From: Oreochromis niloticus
Lineage: Eukaryota; Chordata; Actinopteri; Cichliformes; Cichlidae
Length of the DNA: 64,000 bases
Assembly (NCBI RefSeq): GCF_001858045.2
Contig: NC_031971.2
Span: 2,024,307 to 2,088,306 of the forward strand
Reading direction: 5' to 3'
Shown piece after piece: positions 34,139 to 46,520 of the stretch; position 1 is the stretch's first letter; each line of letters starts with the position of its first letter. The notes under the pieces were generated by a model. The model made no database searches. It had not been told where the DNA came from and saw nothing but the letters and a program-made list of their open reading frames with translations. A program made the position numbers and the translations under genes.

Positions 34139-36119
34139 GTGTTGGTGAAGTCTGGAGAGGCCTCAGAACCATCTCAGGCCCCAAACATCAGAACTCTCTG
34201 CCTGGGAGGGATGTGAGGTGGGCAAATGAACTGAATCATTTCTTCAACAGATTTGATTCAGCCATGAGGCAGTCTCCAACATCGGCTGCAGACTCACCCA
34301 CCCCCACTGCTGCTGTTCCACCTCAGACACTTCACACCTCCTCTATTCACCCTGCTCACTCCTCCCAACCCCCAACAACAGCATCCAATACACACTCAAC
34401 ACAAGGCTCCAGCCTGTCTCTCTCAACCACCCAGGTTAGGAGGGAACTGAGGAGGATTAAAGCCAAGAAGGCAGCGGGTCCAGATGGCATCAGCTCGAGG
34501 GTCATCAGGTCCTGCGCGGACCAACTGTGTGGTGTGATGGAGCACCTCTTCAACCTGAGCCTGAGGCTGGGGAGAGTCCCACAGCTCTGGAAAACCTCCT
34601 GTGTTGTTCCAGTGCCAAAGACTTCACGCCCCAAGGACCTCAACAGCTACAGGCCGGTGGCTCTGACATCCCACCTGATGAAGACCCTGGAGCGGTTGGT
34701 CCTGGCTCAGCTTCGGCGCCTTGTGAGCTCATCACTGGACCCACTTCAGTTTGCCTACCAGCCTGGCATTGGAGCGGATGATGCCATCATTCACCTCCTA
34801 CATCGTTCCCTCGCTCACCTGGAGACCGCTGGGAGCACTGTGAGAATCATGTTCTTTGATTTTTCCAGTGCCTTCAACACCATTCTTCCCTCGGTTCTGA
34901 AGGACAAGCTGGAGAACTCTGGAGTGGACCATCACCTCACTACCTGGATTTTGGACTACCTCACCGACCGACCACAGTATGTGAGGACTCAGGGCTGTGT
35001 GTCGGACAGGGTCGTCTGCAGTACGGGGGCCCCACAGGGAACGGTTCTGGCTCCGTTCCTCTTCACCATCTACACTGCAGACTTCTCCCACAACTCCACC
35101 CAGTGCTTCCTGCAGAAGTTCTCTGATGACTCTCCAATAGTCGGCCTCATCACTGATGGGGACAACAAGGAGTACAGAGGACTGACTCAGGACTTTGTGG
35201 ACTGGTGCCAGCTGAACTACCTCCAGATCAATGCCAGTAAAACCAAGGAGCTGGTGGTAGACTTCCACAGGCACAAACATCCTCCACTGCAACCACTGAA
35301 CATCCAAGGTATGGACATTGAGGCTGTGGACAGCTACAGGTACCTTGGTGTTCATCTGAACAACAAACTGGACTGGACTCATAACTCAGACGCCCTCTAC
35401 AGGAAAGGGCAGAGCAGGCTGTACCTGCTGCTGAGACTCAGGTCGTTTGGAGTGGAGGGCCCACTCCTGAAGACTTTCTATGACTCTGTGGTGGCCTCAG
35501 CCATCTTTTACGGTGTGGTCTGCTGGGGTGGCAACATCTCTGCTGGGGACAGGAAGAGACTGAACAGGCTGATCCGAAGGGCCAGCTCTGTTCTAGGATG
35601 CCCTCTGGACCCAGTGGAGGTGGTGAGTGACAGGAGAATGGCGGCTAAGCTGTCATCCCTGTTGGACAACATCTCCCACCCCATGCATGAGACTGTGACA
35701 GCACTGAGCAGCTCCTTCAGTGGGAGACTGCGGCACCCACGGTGTGGGACGGAGAGATTTCGCAGGTCTTTCCTCCCCACTGCTGTCAGACTCCACAACA
35801 AAGACTTTAACTGATCAAACACACACATGTGCAATAACACTAATGTGCAATAATCTTCCTGGCATCGTTGTATTTTTTACTCAGTTGTATATAGCATTTG
35901 TATTCTATTTTTATCTTATTGTATATTTTATTCTATTTTATTCTACTGTATATAGTATTTTATTTTATTCTATTCTGTACAGTTGTGTACTGTATTTATT
36001 CTTATTTTATTTTATTCTAATTTTTGCTTCATAACTTTTGCACTGTCCACTTCCTGCTGTGACAAAACAAATTTCCCACATGTGGGACTAATAAAAGTCA
36101 TCTTATCTTATCTTATCTT
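34139..36119 (+). mobile_element. Rex1-like LINE, 5'-truncated, open reading frame intact
   Basis: A 563-residue frame (34123-35814) covers reverse transcriptase: KAAGPDGISSRVIRSCADQL, VVPVPKTSRPKDLNSYRPVA, MFFDFSSAFNTILP, STGAPQGTVLAPFLFTIYTA, a palm motif KFSDDSPIVGLI (SDD instead of ADD), and a C-terminus ending FLPTAVRLHNKDFN. The endonuclease is missing. The 3' region ends in GTGGGACTAATAAAAGTCAT and (CTTAT)n repeats. An uninterrupted frame in a truncated copy means recent insertion. It forms an inverted pair with 37697-39255. Confidence 0.85.
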
Positions 36120-37696
36120 TCCAACAAGCTGCAACTTCACTGTGCTTGTGAAGAAAACTTTTGAGAAGACTGTTGGAGTTTGACATTTGCCACTTTTGGA
36201 GTAAAATGGCAAGAAGAGACAGCGAAGAATACAGGACAAAAGCTGAAAGAGAACTGCCGGCTATTGGACTGTTGAAGTGGGAGAGGACAACGGAGTGAGA
36301 GGAGTAGGTGAGAACACAGAGGAATGCTGTTGTTTAATGTGGGAAATCAAAATTTGGGTTAGCAAACCTGGGAAAAAGAAAACTGACCGCTAAAGTGGGA
36401 AAATTGTGAAGGAGTCTGAAACACTGCAAAGAGAAACATATACAAAATCACACACACACAACAGAAAATGTATTAACCCTACTAACACTTACAAATACAA
36501 GAGAGCTCATGAAGATTAGACAACATCTTAAGCATGTGAGTCTGTTTATCATCTTGTCCAAGTCACTTAGTGTGATGAAAAGTGATGCAAAGACCATTGG
36601 ACTAATAGCAAATTAGTTAAAAAAATTATCAAATTATAGCAAAGAAATGTGTAGGAAAGGCAGCTTTAAGGACATGCCCTGCTGGAGATGCAGCTCCTCA
36701 GATATCAATTAAACCTGCCTAATAACACAAGCACACATGCAATGAAGATCAGCTTGTTATCTCTCATCAGTCTGTCAATTTAACAGACACTTGTTATCAA
36801 ATCCTGACAGTTGACTCTCTAGGTTGCAGGACAACAGTTTAACTTTTGTGGGAAAAAAAAGATTCTGGTTTGACCAACCAGTGATCAGACAATAAATTTA
36901 GTTGTTAACATAGTAATTTGGGAGATGCTTTCTGCTTGATTGATGCAGCACAAGTAATTTATTGTATGAAGGAAATTCTCTTTTGTGATAATATTTTGAA
37001 CATGCATTTCTGTTGTCCTGTCAACTTGGTGGGTTAATAGCTGATATGCAAATTAGCTGATTGTTATTAGATTAAGGAAAGGTGATTGAATTCTGACACA
37101 AGTGAATGGAATGTGTTGGAGTCTGTTAGAGTGGAGACTCTAAAACACTGAGTTTCCTGGTTTTGATGTGCGGGTGAATCCTGCACCCAGATACACAACT
37201 CTGAATACGTCAGAACAAAGTTGTTTTGTGAAGTGCATGACAACATGACATATGTTTTATGATGAAGGGAAAAAAGAAAAACTGAATAAAATGGGTCTGT
37301 GGCCTAAATGAGTGAAGAGCACAGACCTGGGCATTAAGCTCATATCTAATAAGACATTAGGGTTATGTTGTGTGTTGTGTGGCTGATGGATGGATGGTTT
37401 GGAATGAATCTAGCTAATGATTTTTCTTTTGTTGCAAAGTTGAGCCTGCCAATTAGGTTTGGTATGATTTCCCTCCTGAGATGAAGAACATGTGTCATGA
37501 CTTAACAAGGCCTTTTTATTTTGATACTTTCACAGTGCACTGAAAGTTTTGTTTGATATTCTCTGTCGTTTGAGTGGATCTGCACAATTAGAACGAAAGC
37601 GCTATACGACACGTCGTCGGGAAAACTGTTGCAAGTGAGTTTCTCCACATTAAAATGGGCTCAGGAGAAAGCCACTTATCTGGGACAATTAGAAAG
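36120..37696. other. Spacer between the inverted Rex1-like copies
   Basis: The 1.6-kb stretch is AT-rich with no recognised gene or element. Confidence 0.45.
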
Positions 37697-39255
37697 TAAG
37701 TTAAGATAAGATAAGATAAGATAAGATAACCTTTATTAGTCCCACATGTGGGAAATTTGTTTTGTCACAGCAGGAAGTGGACAGTGCAAAAGTTATGAAG
37801 CAAAAATTAGAATAAAATAAAATAAGAATAAATACAGTACACAACTGTACAGAATAGAATAAAATAAAATACTATATACAGCAGAATAAAATAGAATAAA
37901 ATATACAATAAGATAAAAATAGAATACAAATGCTATATACAACTGAGTAAAAAATACAACGATGCCAGGAAGATTATTGCACTTAGTGTTATTGCACATG
38001 TGTGTGTTTGATCAGTTAAAGTCTTTGTTGTGGAGTCTGACAGCAGTGGGGAGGAAAGACCTGCGAAATCTCTCCGTCCCGCACCGTGGGTGCCGCAGTC
38101 TCCCACTGAAGGAGCTGCTCAGTGCTGTCACAGTCTCATGCATGGGGTGGGAGATGTTGTCCAACAGGGATGACAGCTTTGCCGCCATTCTCCTGTCACT
38201 CACCACCTCCACTGGGTCCAGAGGGCATCCTAGAACAGAGCTGGCCCTTCGGATCAGCCTGTTCAGTCTCTTCCTGTCCCCAGCAGAGATGCTGCCGCCC
38301 CAGCAGACCACACCGTAAAAGATGGCTGAGGCCACCACAGAGTCATAGAAGGTCTTCAGGAGTGGGCCCTCCACTCCAAACGACCTGAGTCTCCGCAGCA
38401 GGTACAGTCTGCTCTGCCCTTTCCTGTAGAGGGCGTCTGAATTATGAGTCCAGTCCAGTTTGTTGTTCAGATGAACACCAAGGTACCTGTAGCTGTCCAC
38501 AGCCTCGATGTCCATACCTTGGATGTTCAGTGGTTGCAGTGGAGGATGTTTGTGCCTGCGGAAGTCTACCACCAGCTACTTGGTTTTACTGGCATTGATC
38601 TGGAGGTAGTTCAGCTGGCACCAGTCCACAAAGTCTTGGGTCAGTCCTCTGTACTCCTTGTCGTCCCCATCAGTGATGAGGCCGACTATTGCAGAGTCAT
38701 CAGAGAACTTCTGCAGGAAGCACTGGGTGGAGTTGTGGGAGAAGTCTGCAGTGTAGATGGTGAAGAGGAACGGAGCCAGAACCGTTCCCTGTGGGGCCCC
38801 CATACTGCAGACGACCCTGTCCGACACACAGCCCTGAGTCCTCACATACTGTGGTCGGTCGGTGAGGTAGTCCAAAATCCAGGTAGTGAGGTGATGGTCC
38901 ACTCCAGAGTTCTCCAGCTTGTCCTTCAGAACCGAGGGAAGAATAGTGTTGAAGGCACTGGAGAAATCAAAGAACATGATTCTCACAGTGCTCCCAGCGG
39001 TCTCCAGGTGAGCGAGGGAACGATGTAGGAGGTGAATGACGGCATCATCCGCTCCAATGCCAGGCTGGTAGGCAAACTGAAGTGGGTCCAGTGATGAGCT
39101 CACAAGGCGCCGAAGCTGAGCCAGGACCAACCGCTCCAGGGTCTTCATCAGGTGGGATGTCAGAGCCACCGGCCTGTAGCTGTTGAGGTCCTTGGGGCGT
39201 GAAGTCTTTGGCACTGGAACAACACAGGAGGTTTTCCAGAGCTGTGGGAAGTTCC
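37697..39255 (-). mobile_element. Rex1-like LINE, second copy, inverted
   Basis: The minus strand repeats the sequence of 34139-36119 from the LWKTSCVVPV segment to the (AGATA)n tail at about 37702-37727, with very few changes. One change turns the Glu codon after INASKTK into TAG at about 38570, splitting the frame into 228- and 186-residue parts. Another replaces Thr by Met before GAPQG. The 5' end is truncated further in than the first copy. Confidence 0.88.
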
Positions 39256-40645
39256 TGTCCAAAAGGATTCAGCGAGGTAATCCGATCTAAAATTCTTCTT
39301 TTTCTTTTTGAAATGACGTCATTTTACTGAGGGTGGAAATCAAATGTGACGATAAATTCCACTATCAGCAAAGAAAGAATCAATGAATGAATGAGTGGAA
39401 ATAAAAAAAAAAATGGGGAATTGACTGGACTGGTTAAAACTGACAAGACTTGACTGACTTGACTGATTTGGCACCAGTATGTAAGATTGCACCTCCACCT
39501 AGCCATGACAAAGGGTGGATGTATATGTGTGTGTGTGTGTCTTCTGTTGCAGGAGCAGGAGGAGACCACAGGAAGAAACTTGGGTCACATGACTATGTGA
39601 ACTCTGCAAATGTAACCTTTTAGTTGTAATTTTTCTGGGTGTCTGAATTTACTAGGCGTGTGTTATTCATGACTGAGTGTTGCTCACAGAGGTCACTGTG
39701 AGAAAGTGTGTGCACACCTGCGCAGCGCTAACATTTGCATTCTCTTTTCTACAGCATTACAGTTCATCATGTGATTTGGTCAGGTGATTTTGAGCAGGAC
39801 ACAACTGGTTGATGTTTTTTCTACCACAGGATTCCTGGGTTTATGGGCAGCAATTCCTGTCAGGGCAGCAATTTCCTATGAACATCACTAATGCTGTGTC
39901 ACTGTGCTATGCATACTTTGACACTCTGAAGAGGGTCTTCCTTTGTGTCAGTGTTGTTGTCATTTGCTTCATGACCACTTCTACAAGACTGCTGAGGTGA
40001 CTCAGTAGGTGGGATCATAACAGCAGTAAGACAACTGGATCCAGCACCCTTTCCACAAAGGGGTTTTCTGCAGAGATGAATGGACAGTAGAGGAGTCATA
40101 AGAATCCCCCTCACAGGACGAAGGCCTAAAGTGAGGGGATGGGGGTTGATAGAGGCCATAAAATGAGTGCTGACGAGGCCTGCAGCTTTGGAGATAGCTG
40201 AAAGCCATGTTGACAAGCAACAAAACCACCTGGTATGTTTGAATTCCTATTCTCCATACATTTGGACTCTGGTCCTATGGACGGTGATAGAAACAACTGA
40301 AAGAGACATTTATGGCGCCCTGCAGAACTCAAATCACTCTGCAGAGAGACGTGTGATTTACATGCCTAGAGGAGGAACCCCACCAAGCTGGGATGTTTTT
40401 GAAAATATTAATTCCTCTTTTCACTGTTAACAATTCATTTGTTCGCTCGTTGGATGCAGTTTACCATTGAATGAGATCAATGAGGAATACGATAACTGCT
40501 AATACATTTGTCAAACTGTGTACTTTTACAGTAATTTAGGGTGACTGACATATGCTGAGTATAAAAATCTTTGCAGTGAACCTGTCAGAAATAAGGTGTT
40601 CATAACTGGGAACTTTTCTAGCATAAATGTCAAACAGGGCGGAAC
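39256..40645. other. Intergenic, nothing recognised
   Basis: Contains a short TG run at about 39525-39540 and AT-rich sequence. No gene or element was recognised. Confidence 0.4.
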
Positions 40646-40945
40646 TGTCAGGTTTATATTATTGGATTGTCATTTATGCTTAGAAATATCTACTCATATA
40701 TGCTTAGAGTTTTATAAAAGATTGCGTTTGATCCTTAGCAGTCTGTAAAGACTCTGTGTGCCTTCCAGAGTGCTCTGACATGCTCACACAGAGCTTAAGG
40801 TCATGAGAGAGGTTATATCTTCTCTTACTGATTTATGGTAAAGGAGGACACCTACTCTGTATCTAGTTAAGTATAAGAGCCTTTTGTTTAGATGGACCAC
40901 TAGACTCCTGGCACCAGCTTTGGGGAGTCTTCGCAGGATCACATC
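40646..40945 (+). mobile_element. LTR-like sequence, copy 2
   Basis: The 300-bp block matches 31546-31857 over its full length except for a 12-bp gap and scattered substitutions. It is followed directly by a Rex6-like fragment, without the leader present after copy 1. It could be a solo LTR or a duplicated segment. Confidence 0.45.
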
Positions 40946-40959
40946 ACCAAAAACTGCTG

Positions 40960-41190
40960 ATGGCTAACCAGCTGTACCGAATGACAGCAATATCAGGAAG
41001 AAGGAACACGAGAACCTGGAGAAGTACCAGTTTCAGAGAAGAGCTCGAGAAGATGTGGAGGGTAAAGGCAACGGTGGTCCCAGTGGCTCCAACAGATCCA
41101 AGAAACAACACCTGTGATCTCTGTCCAGAAGAGCAAATGCCTAGTATGTCAGATTACAAGTCCAGCCCTGGCTCAGGCCCTTAGGGCCAG
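40960..41190 (+). mobile_element. Rex6-like LINE fragment
   Basis: The plus strand includes AATATCAGGAAGAAGGAACA and GAAGATGTGGAGGGTAAAGG, corresponding to SNIRRKEHE...EKMWRVKATVVPV in Rex6-like C-termini, then TCTGTCCAGAAGAGC. Only this end is present. Confidence 0.6.
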
Positions 41191-41194
41191 TGAA

Positions 41195-41420
41195 AGAAAC
41201 TCTAAATGCTTCAGCATACCAGGACATATTGGACAATTTCATTCTCCCAACTTTGGAGAAAATTTTTTAAGATAGCCCCTTCCTGTTCAAACATGGACCT
41301 GCAAGGTCCATAAAGACACGGATGAGCAGATTTGGTGTGAATGAATTTGATTGGCACGAAGTCCTGATCTCACACCAACAGAACACATTTGAGATGTGGA
41401 ATGGAGAAGAAGCATACTGT
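41195..41420 (+). mobile_element. Tc1/mariner transposase relic
   Basis: Frames give NASAYQDILDNFILPTLEK, then ARSIKTRMSRFGVNEFDWHE, matching the final third of a Tc1-like transposase. The catalytic DNxxxH segment is deleted. Confidence 0.55.
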
Positions 41421-41599
41421 TACAGATTAAAAATTAGGGTGGTGTGTAGAGCTAAAGTAACAGCGATAAAGCTGATAAGTAATAACACGAAGATAGAGAG
41501 GAAAGCTGTTAAAGGTAGGTTAAGAAGAGAGGTTATGATCAGTGAGCAGCAGTAGCCTTTATATTGCTGCTGAAGATGAAGATGAAGACAGCAACGCAG

Positions 41600-41800
41600 T
41601 GTTGAGGTGTGTGGGAGGAATTACAGATGGGTTCAAGGTGGGGGTGGGACAACATCAGGGATCTGCTCTGAGCTCCTTTATGTTTGCAGTGCTGATGGAA
41701 AGCCTGACAGATGCTGTTGGGCAGGAGTATAGGATATAATATAGGATTATAGTGTTTGCAGATGACATTGTAATCTATTTTGAGAGCAGGGAGTTGGTGG
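41600..41800 (+). mobile_element. RTE-type reverse transcriptase relic
   Basis: The frame ITDGFKVGVGQHQGSALSSF and, after an indel, IIVFADDIVIYFESRELV match the palm region of RTE LINEs (LHQGSALSPFLF ... FADDIVI). Only about 200 bp remain. Confidence 0.6.
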
Positions 41801-41819
41801 CTCCACCAATCCTAAAATT

Positions 41820-42080
41820 CATATACAGTTTTAGAACAACATATGTGCCCATCCAGATTACACCTTTTTCAGATGTATAATTCATATACATGATATTCAG
41901 CAAGATAATGCTAAATGCTATACTGCATCCACTAAAACACTAAGGTTTCATATTAGAAAAGTTGTTGGACTGGTTTGCCTACTTCCAAGCCTGTTGGCAA
42001 CTGAAAACATCTGGCCCATCATGAGCCAAAAAACATGACAAAGAAGACCCAGGACTGATTAGCAGCTGTATTTTTCTTAA
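41820..42080 (+). mobile_element. Second Tc1-like transposase relic
   Basis: The words CAGCAAGATAATGCTAAATG (QQDNAK) and GAAAACATCTGGCCCATCAT (ENIWPIM) match the catalytic D and E regions of a Tc1-like transposase. Stops interrupt all frames. Confidence 0.5.
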
Positions 42081-43265
42081 AATGGACCAGTTCCTCAGTT
42101 TAAACTGCATTCTGTAGTTTACATTTTACACACTGCCTGAAGTGTTTTGGATTTGGCTTTGTTTTAAGAATAAAAATATTACTTAACTTCAGTTTTCTAA
42201 TGCCAAAAACACTCTAAAGTCCAAATGCTACAGATTAAAGAGAAATAAGGTAAAGAGAAATCTATTTCAGATCTTATACTAGAAATACTGAAGGACAAAC
42301 AAAAGATGCTGAAAAGGCTTCGGGGACCTATTTTTGTTTTGCTGTCTTCTTGACTTTATTGCCATTGTTACCATGGGTACGTTTTCTTTGAGAATGTGAA
42401 TTGCTTCATGTTGTGTTTATTTTGTTTTTGTTTAAAATAAATAAACAAACAAAAACAACAAGCAAAAAACAAATGCAGCACATCTCTTCTTGGGGAAAAG
42501 AAACTTTTATTCACTTCCATTAAAATGATTCAAGTTCTTTGCAGTGCTGGGAAGACAGTACTTCTAAATATATATCATGGTAATATATATTTTAAGAAAG
42601 GGCATAGCAAACAGTTTAGCAACTGGCAGTCAAGCTTAGCTGGTACTTAAAACTGTGCAATCTAATGTCAAAGTACTCTAGCAGTTAGTTAGAACACTCC
42701 AGCAAAAAGATATATCATCAATCTTTAGTGAAATTTGACATATTGCATAATGGCATCAGTCAGTTATCAGTCTACTATACACGGAAATATTTCTGATTCT
42801 TTTCCTGTTCTTGCCCATTCATTTAAATCACATCTCGACAGTTTTCTATTTGGCATTTTAAGTGAAGAGTTTCTTCCTTTTTTATGATTATATCTTTACA
42901 TACTGGAATGTTACTGACTGAGCTGATTACACTTTATGTTAAAAAGTATAGATAGCATGAAGTTATTCATAAAAAGCAAGGTGTCATAAGAACTAATAAT
43001 TGTTAAATTAAACTTTGGAGTAGTTTTTCTGCAATGTTATGCTATGTAACATTATCTCCTTGCATTTTGCATGCAGTTTTTCAAATTAAGAAAAATAAGA
43101 ACAAAATATATTTATGTGTTTACTAAAAATAACAGAGAAATATTCAGTAGCAGCAATTGTTCCTTGTTTTGTAATAGGAATGCACACGGGACAATAAGCA
43201 TAAATATCAAATCTCTAGTAAGATGTAGGTATCAAAAAGATCACACTAGAACAAATAGTTAATAG
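42081..43265. other. Intergenic, nothing recognised
   Basis: AT-rich sequence downstream of glrb. No gene, RNA or clear element was seen. Confidence 0.4.
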
Positions 43266-43460
43266 TTACACTGCGCAAAAAATTAAAGCACCACTTTGAA
43301 AATGCATCAGATCTAAATATGGATTCAAACGCACCCCGAAAATTGAAGTAAAACAATTATGCTGCCGGCTAGTTCATTTTGGCAGAATTTAACTCAACAT
43401 GGTACTCAGTAGTCAATATAGGCCCCACACGCTTGTCATTCCTGACAGTTCCTAATGAGA
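43266..43460. repeat. Dispersed DNA-transposon-like repeat fragment
   Basis: The start ACACTGCGCAAAAAATTAAA and following AATGCATCAGATCTAAATAT, GCACCCCGAAAATTGAAGT and TCAGTAGTCAATATAGGCCC recall a widespread vertebrate and fish repeat with a terminal CTGCGCAAAAAATTAAAG motif. The superfamily was not assigned. Confidence 0.4.
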
Positions 43461-44310
43461 TTCTTAAAGGAGTAGTTGTAAAACATTTAACTGATCATCT
43501 GCAGAGGAATGGCTTATTTGAAGAGTTTCAGTCAGGTTTCAGAGCTCATCACAGCACAGAAACAGCTTTAGTGAAGGTTACAAATGATCTTCTTATGGCC
43601 TCTGACAGTGGACTCATCTTTGTGCTTGTCCTGCTAGACCTTAGTGCAGTTTGATACTGTTCACCATACTATTTTATTACAGGAATTAGAGGATGCTATA
43701 GATATTAAAAGTTCTGTACTGCAGGGATTTGGATCATATCTATCTAACAGACTTCAATTTGTTGATGTAAATGGAAAGTCGTTAGTTATGGACGCAACAC
43801 TTTGTGTACTAGCACCGATTCTGTTTACCTTATCCATGCTTGCCTTTGGCAGTATCCGTAGTAGTAAGTTGGATAGCACACACCAATTAATTGCAGGAAG
43901 ACCTGGATGACCTCTAATTTTCTGTTACTCTACTCTGGCCTAAAAGAATGTTAGAAATATGGTATCTAACCAGATTATTGCTATGGATGGCATTAAATTA
44001 CTGGGCACTAATGGTGGACCTACCATTAACACTGTGAGGAATATTGGAGTCATTTTTGACCAGGATATATCCTTCAATGCACATATTAAACAAATTTGTA
44101 GGACTGCTTTTTTCGAATTGGACAATCTCTCACGCTGAAAAACTAGTTCATGCATTTATTACTTCTAGGCTGGACTACTGTAATTCATTATTATCAGGAT
44201 GTCCTGAAAATTCCCTGAAAAGCCTTCAGTTAATCCAAAGTGCTGCAGCAAGAGTACTGACAGGGACTATATTGGCTTCTCTTCATTGGCTCCCTGTTAA
44301 ATCCTGTTAA
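43461..44310 (+). mobile_element. L2 LINE fragment
   Basis: The plus strand gives HLTDHLQRNGLFEEFQSGFR, HSTETALVKVTNDLLMASDS, then after frameshifts RLQFVDVNGKS, then SRLDYCNSLLSGCPEN and LASLHWLPVKSC. This follows L2 ORF2 from mid reverse transcriptase to near the C-terminus, with internal deletions. Confidence 0.8.
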
Positions 44311-44486
44311 ATAAATGGTGCCAATAAAATGTCTAAATTAAGACTGTTATAATACAAATAATTTCAGTCATGCTTCTATTGTCAAACTTGAAACAACAGG
44401 GAAATTGCAGAAGAATATTTTTACATTTTTTATTCTCTTTGGATTATATTTTCATCATGGAATTTATTTTATTTTTTATTTGCCAC

Positions 44487-45481
44487 TAGGGATGGGATTT
44501 CATGATTGGTATCACTTATCGATTCCCATATCATTCTCATTTTCAGAGTCACCAACATCTCTAAGCACCATGTCAAAGACATGTTCATGCAAATTAATTA
44601 CATGCTGTGGGTCAAATGTTTGTGGATTTTGGAGGTATTTCCACTCTTTGTTATGATCAGGGGTCTTACTCAAAAGGAGGAGGAAGTACTTTGTTACACT
44701 ATTTGTTACATTACAACTGCCTTTCTCGGTCAAATGAACAAAAACATATTGTCTCATAATTACCATTTCCCAATATAAACCTGAATTTACAGTCCCACAC
44801 ACCAACACAAATCCCTGCCCTAATGAGGGCACACATATGATATTTCTCTTAGTGTTTAGGTATGAACACAAAGCCGACAGCACAAAACAAAAATGAAAAC
44901 AAGCACAACCAGACTTTAAAGTGATCTCCATGTTGATTCTACTTCAGAAACATGAACAGATTGTTGTGATTTGGGGCTATATAAATATAAAAATAAATAT
45001 AAATATATAAATAAATAAAAACAGGTAGAAACGAAGCCTGCAGCCTAACTGCTCATCCGTTTTTTACCTGATGAAGTTCAGCGGCAGCTGGCCTCACCGC
45101 AGCTCACAAGTGATGGCTCACTTTACTGCAGCCATGGGCTGGGATTGGCATTCACTCAGCTTAGCATCGCTCTGGGATCTTAGATAGCCTAGCATTAGCA
45201 TGCTGTCTTGCAAAGAGCTGAAGTTGTATTAGCAACAAGCTGTTCTGTCCTAGATGCAGTTTGCACTTCCTTTTGTGCAATAAAAATAAAAGTTATGTTC
45301 GTATCCACGCTGGAAACTGCCCTACAATTTGCTCCTCCATAACTGAAATCAGCTAATTGTAGCATACGTGCCAGAACTGATAAGCGGGATTGACAGGCAA
45401 GCAGACTAACAATTCCAAGGAATTGGTCTACTAGGAACCGGTTCTTGCAGAGAACCTTCTTTTCCTCGATTCTCATCCACA
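44487..45481. mobile_element. hAT-like DNA transposon relic
   Basis: The left end TAGGGATGGGATTTC and right end (reverse complement TGTGGATGAGAATCG) match at 10 of 15 positions. They are flanked by TTTGCCAC and TTGGCCAC, an 8-bp duplication with one mismatch, as expected for hAT. The right part has GGAATTGGTC and GAACCGGTTCTTG, words common in fish hAT ends. No transposase frame is left. An L2-like tail (GTGATTTGGGGCTATATAAA, about 44968-45025) sits inside. Confidence 0.5.
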
Positions 45482-45489
45482 TTGGCCAC

Positions 45490-46520
45490 TCTAGAATACT
45501 ATACTTTTAACATGAAGTGTGACCAGTAATGTTACCCTCAATAAAAAGCATTTATTTCTAATGCACAGGATACAGTGATATTTTAAACTGCATAATTTAG
45601 GTTATAACTAGCACAATGTCCTGTATTACACAAAGACAAACATGCAGTGCCTACTTAATGTACGGGCTTTAAGGGAACTCAAGCAATAGGACGCTAAGTT
45701 TTATATTTGTGAAAATTTGCAGTTATACCCGGGAACCACACTGGTTTTTGCATCTTTGCAAACATGGCTCTAAACAGAAAAAATAATTGTTAGTTAGCAA
45801 CGACTCTTATGTAGGAACTTCTGGCAATAATACATCCAGCCTGCATAGTGGTTGTATTTTTGATGCCAGACAAACTGACAGTTTCCAGTCTGTTTTGATC
45901 AACTGGAATAAAGCTGTGATAGGCATGGTTTCCTTGGAGCATCAACACTGCTGAATGAGTAAGACTGCTCAGAGATTACTGTTGGTTTGCTGAAAACATG
46001 TTCTAGTTGCAGGCATTTCTAATTCCATCACATATGGTGGATTTCTGCAATAGCTTGTTTTGTGGCACATATCCATTGTAAAAAAAAAAACCCAACCAAA
46101 CAAACAACCCACCAGTTTTTGTGTTGTAAAACTGTATAGAAGATGGGAACAGGTTGAAAATGTAGGTAAAAAGGAGACCTTCCATGCTATAACTTGCTTT
46201 AACCAGATATCTAACCCATATGGTGAGTTCACAGTTGAAAATTTACAAATAAAATTTCAAGCATCCCCATGTACCTTGGAAAATATTGACGGGATGAATG
46301 TAATGTTATTCATTGCTTCCTTGAAAATGCTAAAAATATTGTACATGAAAGCTGTTTCTGACAGAGTAAGGTGGGAACTTTTATCTGATTTAACAGATTT
46401 TTTTAATGGAATGACCTATATACAAATTTCCTATATGATTTATCAATGAAAAGTGTACTTTTAGTGTCAGCACTGTCCGCTCTGTACCCAGGGATACAAA
46501 TCACTTTCTTCTTCTTCCTC
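45490..46520 (-). other. Region just downstream of glrb, probable 3' UTR in part
   Basis: This lies directly beyond the glrb stop codon on the minus strand and should include its 3' untranslated region. The cleavage site cannot be fixed, since several A/T-rich AATAAA-like words occur in the AT-rich DNA. No other feature was recognised. Confidence 0.35.

Noticed and set aside
34798..35382. 194-codon minus-strand frame, repeated at 38444-39028
   Set aside because: It occurs in both Rex1-like copies only because it is antisense to the conserved reverse transcriptase frame.
36102..36119. Short tandem repeat as a possible CRISPR or satellite array
   Set aside because: It is the (CTTAT)n tail of a LINE. 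No CRISPR-like repeat-spacer array exists in the window.
44405..44931. Overlapping 83- to 139-codon frames on both strands
   Set aside because: They lie within the hAT-like relic and its flank and show no protein homology.
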